DNA of 64,000 nt from Variovorax paradoxus. Lineage in GTDB: Bacteria > Pseudomonadota > Gammaproteobacteria > Burkholderiales > Burkholderiaceae_C. Both the position numbers and the translations under genes were made by a program. Positions within the stretch are counted from its first letter, which is position 1; each line of letters starts with the position of its first letter. The notes beneath the pieces are model-generated. The model was given only the letters and a program-made list of their open reading frames with translations. It was not told the DNA's origin and searched no databases. Shown piece after piece: positions 52,818 to 62,224 of the stretch. The DNA lies in the NCBI RefSeq assembly GCF_018614875.1, contig NZ_JAGGNW010000014.1, positions 385,949 through 449,948 of the forward strand, written 5' to 3'.

Positions 52818-55574
52818 ATGCCCGACGCCCGCCCCGATCCCGACGCCCTGCTTGCCCAACTGCGCAGCGACGAGGCGCGCGCGCTGCGCGGCAAGCTGCG
52901 CATCTATTTCGGCGCCAGCGCCGGCGTGGGCAAGACCTGGGCCATGCTCAGCGCCGCACAGCGTGAGCACGCGGCGGGGCGCGACGTGCTCGTCGGCGTG
53001 GCCGAAACGCACGGCCGCAGCGAAACCGCGGCGCTGCTCGCGGGGCTCGACGTGCTGCCGCTGCGCGAGCTGGACCATCGCGGCCGCACATTGGCCGAGT
53101 TCGATCTCGACGCCGCGCTGGCGCGCAAGCCCGCGGTGCTGCTGGTCGACGAACTGGCTCACACCAACGCACCCGGATCGCGCCATGCCAAGCGCTGGCA
53201 GGACGTGCAGGAGCTGCTGGCCGCGGGCATCGAGGTCTGGTCGGCGCTCAACGTGCAGCATCTGGAAAGCCTCAATGGCACCGTCGGCGCCATCACCGGC
53301 GTGCGGGTGCACGAGACCGTGCCCGACACCGTGCTCGACGAAGCCGACGAGGTGGTGCTGGTCGACGTCACGTCCGACGAGCTCGCTGCGCGGCTCGCCG
53401 CCGGCAAGGTCTACCTGCCCCAGCAGGCCGAGCGCGCCGCGCAGAACTTCTTCCGCAAGGGCAACCTGATCGCGCTGCGCGAAATTGCGCTGCGCCGCAC
53501 CGCCGAGCACGTGGAAGACGACGTGCGCGGGTGGCGCGTCGAGCAGTCGGGCGCGGCCGGCCGCAATGGAAAGGATGGGCAGGGCGGCGCGCTGCAGGCC
53601 TGGAACACCTCGGGCGCGATCCTCGCGTGCGTCGGCCCGCACGAGGGCGCCGCACAGACGGTGCGCACCGCGGCGCGGCTTGCGGGCCAGCTCAATGTGC
53701 GTTGGCACGCGGCCTATGTCGAGACGCCGCGATTGCAAAGGCTCGCCGCGGAAGAGCGCGACCGCATCCTTGCGGTGCTCAAGCTCGCCGAGGAACTGGG
53801 CGCGGCCACCGCGGTGCTCACCGGCTCCGACGTGGCGGAGCAACTGGCCGAGCAGGCGCGGCGGCTCAACTGCGCCACACTGGTGCTGGGGCGCCCGGAG
53901 CCCGCCGAGGGCTGGCGCCGCTGGTGGCCTGCAGCGCCGATGCCGCTGCCGCGCGCGCTGGCCCGACGCGCACCGGCGCTCGACATCATGGAAGTCGGCC
54001 GCGCCGACAGTTCGCGCCGGTTGTCGCGCGCGCCCATGGCCGGCACCCGCGCCGACGATGACGATCACGAAAAGGCGCCCGTGCATTGGCCGGGTTACGC
54101 CTGGGCCGCGGCCGCCAGCGTGGCGCTCACGCTGGTCTGCACGCCGCTGGCCCGCGTGCTCGAACTGTCCAACATCGTGATGCTGTTCATGCTGGGCGTG
54201 GTCGGCGTGGCCATGCGCTTCGGGCGCGGCCCTTCGGCGCTCGCGGCCTTGCTCAACGTGGCGGCGTTCGACTATTTCTTCGTGCCGCCGCGCCTGTCGT
54301 TCGCGGTCAGCGACGTGCAGTACGTGCTGACCTTCGCGATCATGCTCGGCGTGGGCCTGCTCGTGGGCCAGCTCATGGCGGGACTGCGCTTTGCGGCCGG
54401 CGTGTCGACCAGCCGCGAACGGCGGGCGCGCTCGCTGTTCGAGCTCACGCGCGAGCTCTCGGCCGCGCTGGAGAGCGCGCAGGTGGTCGCGTTGGGCGCC
54501 GCCGCGGTGCAGGGGCACTTCGGCGGCCACGCGCTGGTGCTGGTCACCGATGCGGCCGACCAGCTCGTGCTGCCCGGGAATCCGCCCGAGGGCTTCGATG
54601 CGCAAGTGGCCGACTGGGCCTTTCGCCATGGCCAGCCGGCCGGCCTGGCCACCGCCACGCTGGCGGCACAGGCCTGGCACTACGTGCCGCTGCAGGCGCC
54701 GATGCGCGTGCGCGGCGTGCTCGCGCTCTCGCCGGCACAGCCGCGCTGGCTGCTGATCCCGGAACAGGCGCAGCAGCTCGACACGCTGGCCCGGCAGATC
54801 GCGATTGCGCTGGAGCGCGTGCACTACGTCGAGGTGGCGCAGCAGGCGGTGGTCGAGATGGAATCGGAGCGGCTGCGCAACGCGCTGCTCGGCGCGATTT
54901 CGCACGACGTGCGCACGCCGCTCACCGCATTGATCGCGCTGGCCGAATCATTGCAGACGCTGCCGCCCGCAGCGCACGCCGAGGCGGCGCGCGCCATCGT
55001 GGCGCAGGCGCATGAGCTGCATGCGCTGGTCAACAACCTGCTCGACATGGCGCGCCTCGAAAGCGGCATTGCGGGCGGCGCGGTGAACCTGCGGCGCGAC
55101 TGGCAATCGGTGGAAGAGGTGGTCGGCTCGGCCATCCGCGCGGCGCGCACCGCGCTCGGCGGCACTGTCGTGCACACGGCGCTCGACCCCGAGCTTCCTC
55201 TGGTCGAGTTCGACGCCGTTCTGATCGAACGCGTGCTGGTCAACCTGATCGAGAACGCCACCAAGTACGGCGCGCCGCCCATCGTCGTCGGCGCGCGGGC
55301 CGAGCCCGGCACGCTGGTGCTCACGGTGCGCGACCACGGCCCGGGCCTGCCCGCCGCGCTGCTGGGCCGCAAGCAGAAGCTGTTCGACAAGTTCACCCGC
55401 GGCGAAACCGAGTCGGCCACGCCGGGCGTGGGCCTGGGCCTGGCGATCTGCCGGGCCGTGGTGAGCGCGCATGGCGGTGACATTGCCGCAGCCAATGCGC
55501 AGGGCGGCGGTGCAGAATTCACGGTCACCTTGCCGCGCCGAGAGCCACCGGAAACCGCCGAAGCCCAACTCTGA
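52818..55574 (+). CDS. kdpD: Sensor histidine kinase KdpD
   Basis: 918 residues with all KdpD domains in order. The N-terminal KdpD domain has Walker A ASAGVGKTW and Walker B LVDELAHTN. A universal-stress-like domain follows (GPHEGAAQTVRTAARLA). Four closely spaced membrane helices (DUF4118) lie around residues 415-510 (VVGVAMRFGRGPSALAALLNVAAFDYFFVPPRLSFAV), followed by a GAF-like region. The HisKA box is ISHDVRTPLTALI and the ATPase domain has LIENATKYG, DHGPGLPA and GVGLGLAIC. It senses low K+ and phosphorylates KdpE. It follows kdpC by 17 bases. Confidence 0.96.
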   Translation: MPDARPDPDALLAQLRSDEARALRGKLRIYFGASAGVGKTWAMLSAAQREHAAGRDVLVGVAETHGRSETAALLAGLDVLPLRELDHRGRTLAEFDLDAALARKPAVLLVDELAHTNAPGSRHAKRWQDVQELLAAGIEVWSALNVQHLESLNGTVGAITGVRVHETVPDTVLDEADEVVLVDVTSDELAARLAAGKVYLPQQAERAAQNFFRKGNLIALREIALRRTAEHVEDDVRGWRVEQSGAAGRNGKDGQGGALQAWNTSGAILACVGPHEGAAQTVRTAARLAGQLNVRWHAAYVETPRLQRLAAEERDRILAVLKLAEELGAATAVLTGSDVAEQLAEQARRLNCATLVLGRPEPAEGWRRWWPAAPMPLPRALARRAPALDIMEVGRADSSRRLSRAPMAGTRADDDDHEKAPVHWPGYAWAAAASVALTLVCTPLARVLELSNIVMLFMLGVVGVAMRFGRGPSALAALLNVAAFDYFFVPPRLSFAVSDVQYVLTFAIMLGVGLLVGQLMAGLRFAAGVSTSRERRARSLFELTRELSAALESAQVVALGAAAVQGHFGGHALVLVTDAADQLVLPGNPPEGFDAQVADWAFRHGQPAGLATATLAAQAWHYVPLQAPMRVRGVLALSPAQPRWLLIPEQAQQLDTLARQIAIALERVHYVEVAQQAVVEMESERLRNALLGAISHDVRTPLTALIALAESLQTLPPAAHAEAARAIVAQAHELHALVNNLLDMARLESGIAGGAVNLRRDWQSVEEVVGSAIRAARTALGGTVVHTALDPELPLVEFDAVLIERVLVNLIENATKYGAPPIVVGARAEPGTLVLTVRDHGPGLPAALLGRKQKLFDKFTRGETESATPGVGLGLAICRAVVSAHGGDIAAANAQGGGAEFTVTLPRREPPETAEAQL

Positions 55575-55578
55575 ACCC

Positions 55579-56277
<699 letters not shown>

Positions 56278-56332
56278 CTTCGCTTTGGACGGAGCCGTGG
56301 TGCATCCCACCTCGGAGCCCGTTCCCGATTTA

Positions 56333-56367
56333 CTCCCTCTCCCTCTGGGAGAGGGCAGGGTGAGGGC
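56333..56367. repeat. REP-like repeat, third close copy
   Basis: CTCCCTCTCCCTCTGGGAGA followed by GGGCAGGGTGAGGGC matches the elements at 36954 and 37031 nearly throughout. It lies 56 bases after the kdpE stop, where the internal hairpin could help to end the transcript. Confidence 0.7.
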
Positions 56368-56389
56368 AGCGGCACCAACGACTCGACAA

Positions 56390-56573
56390 GCCCGGCATGC
56401 GGTGCGGCGCGGTCGGCCCCTCTGTGCCGCCGAGGAGCGCAGTGTTTCGCGGATCAGGGCTCGCAGCTGTCTGAGCGTAGCGAGTTCTGCGAGACCCCGC
56501 GAAACGCGAGCACCGCAGGGAAGCCCGAAGGGCCGGCATAGTGGGGCCGACCGCGCCGCACCGCATGCCGGGC
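56390..56573. repeat. 184-bp element with perfect 31-bp terminal inverted repeats
   Basis: Arms 56390-56420 (starting GCCCGGCATGCGGTGCGGCG) and 56543-56573 are exact reverse complements over 31 bases. Nested inside are GTTTCGCGG/CCGCGAAAC (56444-56452 and 56497-56505) and CTCGCAG/CTGCGAG (56460-56466 and 56487-56493). The whole can fold into one long multi-stem hairpin. No coding frame or transposase is present. It resembles a MITE or a structured intergenic repeat. A target-site duplication is not obvious. Together with the REP copy it fills the 318-base gap between kdpE and the next gene. Confidence 0.75.
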
Positions 56574-56595
56574 GCCCTTGGCCAAGAAAAACGAT

Positions 56596-57717
56596 TCAGC
56601 CCTTGCTCGGATTCAGCAAGAACTTCTCGCCCGTAGCCTGCTTCCCGTACACGCCGATCGCATCCAGCTGCAGCGCTTCAAACAAGGAGACTTCCCGCGT
56701 GTAATGACTCGCAAAGGTGGTCTTCAATTCAGCCACGACCCGCGCCTTCAATCGCTGAACACCTTCATCCCCGAGCTTCTGCAGAAACGGAAACAGCAGC
56801 CACCCGCCCATGCCCCACGCCATGCCGAAATTGCGCACGAACTCGGTCGGACCGCGGTCCAGGCCGCCGTAGATGTAGACCTGCTTGTGCGTGGTCGAGC
56901 CGTAGCGGCTGTATTCCTTGGCCGTGCGGTTCAGCGCCGCTTCCATGCAGCCGAGGATCTGCCCCGCGAGCTTGCCGCCGCCCGTGGCGTCGAAGGCCAG
57001 CGTGGCGCCCGTCTCGACCAGGGCCTGCGTCAGGTCTTCGAGAAAGGTGGGCGAGCTTGCATTGCACACGTACTTCGCGCCGATGCCGCGCAGCAGCGCT
57101 TCCTGCTCCGGCTTGCGCACGATGTTGACCAGCGCGATGCCGTCCTTCTGGCAGATCTTGTTGAGCATCTGGCCCAGGTTGGAGGCGGCGGCCGTGTGCA
57201 CCAGTGCCTTGTGGCCTTCGCGCCGCATCGTCTCGACCATGCCCAGCGAAGTGAGCGGATTCACGAAGCAAGATGCGCCTTCGGCCGGCGCCGTGCCCGC
57301 GGGCAACTCCAGGCACTGGGCCGCCGCCACGGCGCGGTACTGCGAATACATCGCGCCGCCAATCGCGGCCACCGTCTTGCCCAGCAGCGCCTGCGCCGCC
57401 GCAGACGAGCCGGCCTTGACCACCACGCCGGCGCCTTCGTTGCCGACCGGCATCGACTGGTCCAGCCGCCCGGCCATGGCCGGCATGGCGCGCTCGGGCA
57501 CCGTGGCGGTGACGATGGGCCGTTCGGGCGTGCCGGAAACCTTGGCGGTGCTCATGTCGGCCGCGCCGAACAGCAGGCCCAGGTCCGACGGGTTCATCGG
57601 CGACGCTTCGACCCGGATCACCACCTCGTGCGGCTGCGGTTCGGGAATCGGCTCATCGTGCAGCGAGAGTTCGAGTTCGCCGTTCGCGCGGATGAGGGAG
57701 CGGAGTTGCAGTGCCAT
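56596..57717 (-). CDS. Zinc-independent MDR quinone oxidoreductase-like protein
   Basis: 373 residues from ATG 57717. The GroES-like N terminus (ELELSLHDEPIPEPQPHEVVIRVEASPMNPSDLGLLFG) lacks zinc ligands. The GNEGAGVVVKAG loop and an atypical Rossmann region (ALVHTAAASNLGQMLNKICQKDGIALVNIVRK) follow. Family members include quinone reductases, enoyl reductases and trans-2-enoyl-CoA-type enzymes. It should use NADPH to reduce an activated double bond or quinone. It stands alone, 101 bases from the next leftward gene. Confidence 0.82.
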   Translation of the reverse strand: MALQLRSLIRANGELELSLHDEPIPEPQPHEVVIRVEASPMNPSDLGLLFGAADMSTAKVSGTPERPIVTATVPERAMPAMAGRLDQSMPVGNEGAGVVVKAGSSAAAQALLGKTVAAIGGAMYSQYRAVAAAQCLELPAGTAPAEGASCFVNPLTSLGMVETMRREGHKALVHTAAASNLGQMLNKICQKDGIALVNIVRKPEQEALLRGIGAKYVCNASSPTFLEDLTQALVETGATLAFDATGGGKLAGQILGCMEAALNRTAKEYSRYGSTTHKQVYIYGGLDRGPTEFVRNFGMAWGMGGWLLFPFLQKLGDEGVQRLKARVVAELKTTFASHYTREVSLFEALQLDAIGVYGKQATGEKFLLNPSKG

Positions 57718-57818
57718 GGAAGAGCCCCTTGTGACCTTGTCGGGAAGGTCCGTTCGAAGATGGCCCAGGGCCACGGGGCGGCCAGTATAGGAGCGGCGCG
57801 CGAAAACCGCAGACGCCT

Positions 57819-58388
57819 TCAGGACACCACGGGAATCGCCGGCGCACGGGCCAGCGCATGGCCCATCTTCTGCGGATCGAAGCGATCGATATAGCGCGGA
57901 ATGTTGCGCCACAGCGTGTGATAGCCGTAGCCGCCGCGGAACATTTCGAAGCGCGCGCTTTCCTTGTCCCAGTGCTGCACCGCCATGCGGTAGGCCGCCG
58001 CGACCACGCCGGTGCGGTCGGCGCCGTGCATGCAGTGGATCAGCACCGGCCCCTGTTTTTCGGCCTCGCGGATCGCCACCAGCGCGCGCAGCACCTTGGC
58101 GTCGTCGATCGACCAGGTGTTGATCGGCACGCGCACCAGGCGGATGTCGTGGCCCGCGAACACCTTCCTGTCGTCGTTGAAGGAACGCAGGCTCACGATG
58201 GTGCGGATGCCGAGCGACTTCAGCGCCGCCACGTCGGCGACGCCCGGCTGCGCGCTGCGGTACAGCGTGGGCGTGATGCGGTGCAGGTTCTCGACCTGCA
58301 GTTCTTCCAGCGGATCGGCCCAGTGCCCGGGGCGCGGGTCGGCAATGCCTTCTGCGGCTGTTGCTGCTGTCTTGTGCTTCTTCGTCAT
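57819..58388 (-). CDS. Dual-specificity/tyrosine phosphatase-like protein
   Basis: 189 residues. The catalytic loop is HCMHGADRTG, the C-x5-R phosphatase signature. Upstream Asp candidates lie in PINTWSIDDAKV. The opening YRSAQPGVADVAALKSLGIRTIVSLRS is typical of the DSP subgroup near bacterial DSPc/SIW14-like phosphatases. No signal peptide is seen. The start overlaps the stop of the membrane protein gene by four bases, so it is translated with it and the glycosyltransferase. Substrate could be a phospholipid, phosphosugar or protein. Confidence 0.85.
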   Translation of the reverse strand: MTKKHKTAATAAEGIADPRPGHWADPLEELQVENLHRITPTLYRSAQPGVADVAALKSLGIRTIVSLRSFNDDRKVFAGHDIRLVRVPINTWSIDDAKVLRALVAIREAEKQGPVLIHCMHGADRTGVVAAAYRMAVQHWDKESARFEMFRGGYGYHTLWRNIPRYIDRFDPQKMGHALARAPAIPVVS

Positions 58389-58879
58389 TTCTTGTTGCGC
58401 CGCCAATGCCGCGTCACCAGGATCAGCGCCGCCACGGTAAGCCCGCCCCAATAGTCGACCGGCGCGCCCCAGATCCAGTGCTTGTGCCAGAACGCATCCA
58501 CCGCATTGAAGCGCGCCCAGCCGAAGGCCGGGTTGATCATGAACCACAGGAAGTCTTCGCAGACCCAGAACACGATCAGGCCCGCAACGGCCAGTCCCAC
58601 GTCGCGCCACGTCCAGCGCCCGTTGAAGGCCAGCGGCGCAAGGAACACCAGCACCATGAAGGTGAAGACCCAGGCGTGGTAGCCCGTCATGGCGCGGCCG
58701 CCCCAGAAGATGTCGAGCCAGAGGCTGTTCTCGATGCGCCAGGTGGGCAGCGACGTGGCCCAGCCGGCGCCGCCCTCGATCTGGATCTCGGCGTTGGCAA
58801 AGAAGAAGGCCATCACCATCACCCATGCCAGGTAGCCGAGCGTACGGGCCACGCCCGACTTCTCCGTGGCGCCCATCAT
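58385..58879 (-). CDS. Small integral membrane protein of unknown function
   Basis: 164 residues with four hydrophobic segments (TLGYLAWVMVMAFFFANAEI; AWVFTFMVLVFLAPLAF; VGLAVAGLIVFWVCEDFLWFMINPAFGW; YWGGLTVAALILVTRHW). It is rich in Trp. Two ATGs in tandem begin it, and the first overlaps the upstream glycosyltransferase stop by four bases. The same overlap joins it to the phosphatase. I know no family for it; coupling suggests a lipid-linked role. Confidence 0.72.
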   Translation of the reverse strand: MMGATEKSGVARTLGYLAWVMVMAFFFANAEIQIEGGAGWATSLPTWRIENSLWLDIFWGGRAMTGYHAWVFTFMVLVFLAPLAFNGRWTWRDVGLAVAGLIVFWVCEDFLWFMINPAFGWARFNAVDAFWHKHWIWGAPVDYWGGLTVAALILVTRHWRRNKK

Positions 58880-60012
58880 GCGTTGCCCAGCACCTGGCGC
58901 AGCACCGCGGCAGCCGCGCGCGGCTTGCCGAGCGCGCGGCTGCGCCGGGCCATGTCCGCCAGCTTGGCGGGGTCGGCCATCAGGCGCGCGACCTTGTAGT
59001 CGAGGCCGATGGTGTCGTAGGCCAGCCAGGCCGCGCCTTCTTCCATCAGGAAGCCGGCGTTGTGCTCTTCCTGCCCCGGAATCGGCGAGATCAGCAGCAT
59101 CGGCTTGCCGAGCGCGAGGCATTCCGACACCGTGAGCCCGCCGGGCTTGGTCACCACCAGGTCGGCCGCGGCCATGAGCTGGTGCATCTCGTTGGTGAAG
59201 CCGATGGCCAGCACGCGCCCCGGATGGCGGGCGGCGAGGGCCTGGAGCTTGCCATGGGCCTCGGCGTTGCGACCGGCCACGGCAATCACCTGGAAGCCGC
59301 CGTCGCCGCCGAGAGAGAGCACGCGCTCGACCATGCTCGCCAGATCGCCGACGCCCGCGCCGCCCGAGGCCATCAGCAGCACGGGCCGCGCGGGGTCGAG
59401 GCCGAGCGCCGCGGCGCAGGCATCGCGCGCGAGCGCCGGTGCACCGGGCTCGGAGAAGGCCGGCATCACCGGAATGCCCGTGACGTGGATGCGCTCGGCG
59501 GGAATGCCGCGCGCTTGCAGCCTGAAGGCCACTTCTTCCGTCGCGGCCAGGTAGCCCGCCATGCCCGGCACCAGCCACATGTTGTGCAGGTCGTAGTCGG
59601 TGATCTGCAGCCACACCGGGTAGTCGATGCGGCCGCGGTTGCGCTCGCGCATCAGCAGTTCGGCGGGCAGGAAGTGGGTGCAGATCACGGCGTCGGGCTT
59701 TTCGCGGCGTATTTCGCGCACCAGGGCGCCGGTGCTCAGCCGCTCGATGCCGCGGCGCAGGCGCTGCGAAGGCGAATGGTGCGGCGTGGCATCGGTGCGC
59801 TGGTGCAGGTACGACCACAGCTCGGGCGCGCGGTTCACGAGCTGGATGTACCAATCGGTGTACACCTTGCGGAAACCTCCGGCCACATGCGCCATGGCAT
59901 CGATGTGGACGGCCGTGTGCGGCGGCGTCGACGGCACGGCGGCTTCGAGGGCTTGCGCTGCGCGCACATGGCCGTTGCCGGCGCTCACACTGAGGATCAG
60001 GATTTTGGTCAT
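58876..60012 (-). CDS. MGDG synthase-type glycosyltransferase (GT28-like)
   Basis: 378 residues from ATG 60012. The N terminus ILILSVSAGNGHVRAAQALEAA is the glycine-rich acceptor loop of the monogalactosyl/glucosyl-diacylglycerol synthase group. The donor-binding half has MASGGAGVGDLASMVERVL, VVTKPGGLTVSECLALGKPMLLISPIPGQEEHNAGFLMEEGAAW, characteristic of UDP-sugar GT28 enzymes. It probably adds a sugar to a diacylglycerol on the inner membrane. It is first in a three-gene overlapping operon with a membrane protein and a phosphatase. MurG is excluded by context and sequence. Confidence 0.85.
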   Translation of the reverse strand: MTKILILSVSAGNGHVRAAQALEAAVPSTPPHTAVHIDAMAHVAGGFRKVYTDWYIQLVNRAPELWSYLHQRTDATPHHSPSQRLRRGIERLSTGALVREIRREKPDAVICTHFLPAELLMRERNRGRIDYPVWLQITDYDLHNMWLVPGMAGYLAATEEVAFRLQARGIPAERIHVTGIPVMPAFSEPGAPALARDACAAALGLDPARPVLLMASGGAGVGDLASMVERVLSLGGDGGFQVIAVAGRNAEAHGKLQALAARHPGRVLAIGFTNEMHQLMAAADLVVTKPGGLTVSECLALGKPMLLISPIPGQEEHNAGFLMEEGAAWLAYDTIGLDYKVARLMADPAKLADMARRSRALGKPRAAAAVLRQVLGNA

Positions 60013-60160
60013 GCAGTTCCGGGGCCGTCGGCGGGCCATGGCGCGCATTATGGCCATGCATTGCGACACATCCCGCAGGCGGCCGCCATCGGCGAAAATG
60101 CCGCTGCGCACCGCTCCACCGGGCGTGACCCGCCTGCTCCCAACCGACCGCGCCCACCGC

Positions 60161-60985
60161 ATGACCGACGACGCCCCCGCACCGATCCGCCTCAACAAAC
60201 GCATGGCCGAACTCGGCATCTGCTCGCGCCGCGAGGCCGACGACTGGATTGCCAACGGCTGGGTGCGCGTCAACGGCAAGCCGGCCGAAATGGGCGTGAA
60301 GGTCACGCCGACCGACCGCATCGAGGTCGACAAGGCCGCCAAGGGCCAGCAGGCGAACCAGGTCACCATCCTGATCAACAAGCCCATCGGCTACGTGAGC
60401 GCGCAGGCCGAAGATGGCCACGAGCCGGCGGTCTCGCTGTTCACGCCGCAGAACCGCTGGGCCGAAGACAACACGCGCTTCTTCTTCAACCCCCAGCAGC
60501 TGCGCGGCCTGGCGCCGTGCGGGCGGCTCGACATCGATTCGATCGGCCTCCTGGTGATGTCGCAGGACGGGCGCATCGCGCGCCAGCTGATCGGCGAAGA
60601 CTCGGTGATGGAGAAGGAATACCTGGTGCGCGTGGCCTACCATGGCCTGGGCCAGCCCGCGCCCACCGGGCAACTGGTGCGCATGGACGACGACGATCCC
60701 GTCACGACCAATGTGCAGGCAATCTTTCCGCCAGCGATGCTCGCCAGGCTGCGCCACGGCCTGAGCCTCGACGGCCAGCCGCTCAAGCCGGCGCGGGTCG
60801 AGTGGCAGAACCCCGAGCAGCTGCGCTTCGTGCTTACCGAGGGCAAGAAGCGCCAGATCCGCCGCATGTGCGAACTGGTCGGCCTGAAGGTGGTGGGCTT
60901 GAAGCGCGTGCGCATCGGCCGCGTGATGCTCGGCAACCTGCCCGTCGGGCAGTGGCGCTACCTCGCTCCGCACGAGAAGTTCTGA
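60161..60985 (+). CDS. rRNA pseudouridine synthase (RluF/RluB/RsuA family)
   Basis: 274 residues. An S4 RNA-binding domain comes first (RLNKRMAELGICSRREADDWIANGWVRVNGKPAEMG). The catalytic motif is PCGRLDIDSIGLLVMSQDG with the nucleophile Asp in GRLDIDS. The last part has LTEGKKRQIRRMCELVGLKVVGLKRVRIG. It resembles RluF more than RsuA, which would modify 23S rRNA near U2604. It starts after a 148-base gap divergent from the glycosyltransferase. Confidence 0.9.
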   Translation: MTDDAPAPIRLNKRMAELGICSRREADDWIANGWVRVNGKPAEMGVKVTPTDRIEVDKAAKGQQANQVTILINKPIGYVSAQAEDGHEPAVSLFTPQNRWAEDNTRFFFNPQQLRGLAPCGRLDIDSIGLLVMSQDGRIARQLIGEDSVMEKEYLVRVAYHGLGQPAPTGQLVRMDDDDPVTTNVQAIFPPAMLARLRHGLSLDGQPLKPARVEWQNPEQLRFVLTEGKKRQIRRMCELVGLKVVGLKRVRIGRVMLGNLPVGQWRYLAPHEKF

Positions 60986-60996
60986 GTTCTTTGCCG

Positions 60997-62103
60997 ATGG
61001 CCGTGGTGCTGAGCCAGCGCGCGCTGAACCGGGCCACGCTGGCGCGGCAGATGCTGCTGGAACGGCGCAAGGCGACGGTCGCGCAGGCCATCGAAAAGCT
61101 GGCGGGGCTGCAGGCGCAGGCGCCGAACCCGCCTTACATCGGTCTCTGGAGCCGGCTCGAAGGCTTTCGCCGCGAGCAGCTGACCGAGGCCCTGAAGAAG
61201 CGCCGCGTCGTGCGCATGTCGACGATGCGCGCGACGCTGCACCTGATGGCCGCATCGGATGCGCTGGCCTGGCGGCCGCTGCTCGAGCCCGTGCATCAGC
61301 GCGGATTGCAGGGCAATCACACACGGGCACTCGAAGGCATCGACCGCGCGGCCGTGGTGAAGGCGGGCCGGGCGCTGCTGGACGAAGCTCCCCTTACCAG
61401 TTCCGAGCTCGGCCAGGCACTCGCGGCGCGCTGGACGGGCTGCGAGCCCGCTTCGCTCGCCGCACTCATCCGCAACAACCTGCCGCTGGTGCACCTGCCG
61501 CCCGCGGGCAGCTGGAATTCGCACCAGAGCGCACAGCTGCAGCCCATCGGACGATGGCTCGGCGAATCCGCCGCCGATGCCGCGGCCGCCACGCACGACG
61601 AGCTGCTGCTGCGCTACCTGGCCGCCTTCGGCCCCGCCACGCTCGCCGATGCCGGCGCGTGGTCGGGCCTCACGGGCTGGAAGGCCGTGGTCGAGCGCCT
61701 GCGGCCGCAGCTGCGCGTGTTTGCCGACGAGCAGGGCCGCGAACTGTTCGACCTGCCGCGCGCGCCGCGCCCCGGCCCCGACACGCCCGCACCGCCGCGC
61801 CTCGTCGCCGAATGGGACAACCTGCTGCTCTCGCATGCCGACCGCAGCCGCGTGATGAGCGAGGCGCACCGCGCCCGGGTGTTCACCGCCAACGGCATCG
61901 TGCGCGGCACGGTGCTGCTCGACGGTTTCGTCGCGGGCACCTGGAAGATCGAACGCGCGAAGAACACGGCCACGGCGGTGCTGGAGCCCTTCGCCCGCTG
62001 GTCGAAGGCCGACCGGCTCGGCGTGCAGGAAGAGGCCATGCGCCTGCTGGCCTTTGCGGCAGCGGATGGCGAGGGCGAGCGGCACGGCGTCCGCGTGCTG
62101 TGA
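60997..62103 (+). CDS. AlkZ-like winged-helix DNA-binding protein
   Basis: 368 residues, belonging to the HTH_42/AlkZ (former DUF1006) family. Characteristic segments are LARQMLLERRKATVAQAIEKLAGLQAQAPNPPYIGLWSRLEGF, VVRMSTMRATLHLM and ANGIVRGTVLLDGFVAGTWKI. AlkZ proteins are DNA glycosylases acting on interstrand crosslinks or alkylated bases. The Q-x-Q-like QAQAPNP motif near residue 37 matches the catalytic QxQ of the YcaQ/AlkX branch only partly. It lies 11 bases after the pseudouridine synthase gene. Confidence 0.78.
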   Translation: MAVVLSQRALNRATLARQMLLERRKATVAQAIEKLAGLQAQAPNPPYIGLWSRLEGFRREQLTEALKKRRVVRMSTMRATLHLMAASDALAWRPLLEPVHQRGLQGNHTRALEGIDRAAVVKAGRALLDEAPLTSSELGQALAARWTGCEPASLAALIRNNLPLVHLPPAGSWNSHQSAQLQPIGRWLGESAADAAAATHDELLLRYLAAFGPATLADAGAWSGLTGWKAVVERLRPQLRVFADEQGRELFDLPRAPRPGPDTPAPPRLVAEWDNLLLSHADRSRVMSEAHRARVFTANGIVRGTVLLDGFVAGTWKIERAKNTATAVLEPFARWSKADRLGVQEEAMRLLAFAAADGEGERHGVRVL

Positions 62104-62224
62104 CCTTTGCGCCGGCACGGCGCCTAAGCGCCGCCTAAGACTTCGCCTCTACGCTGCGCCGCGGCGCAGGGCACTATCGATCATCCCGGTCGCGTGCTAC
62201 CTTGCGGCCCAAGGAGTCGACGCG

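Noticed and set aside
58385..61330. 981-codon leftward frame running from the membrane protein gene through the glycosyltransferase region
   Set aside because: Only its last 164 codons (from 58879) look like protein. The rest is out of frame with the glycosyltransferase and antisense to the pseudouridine synthase.
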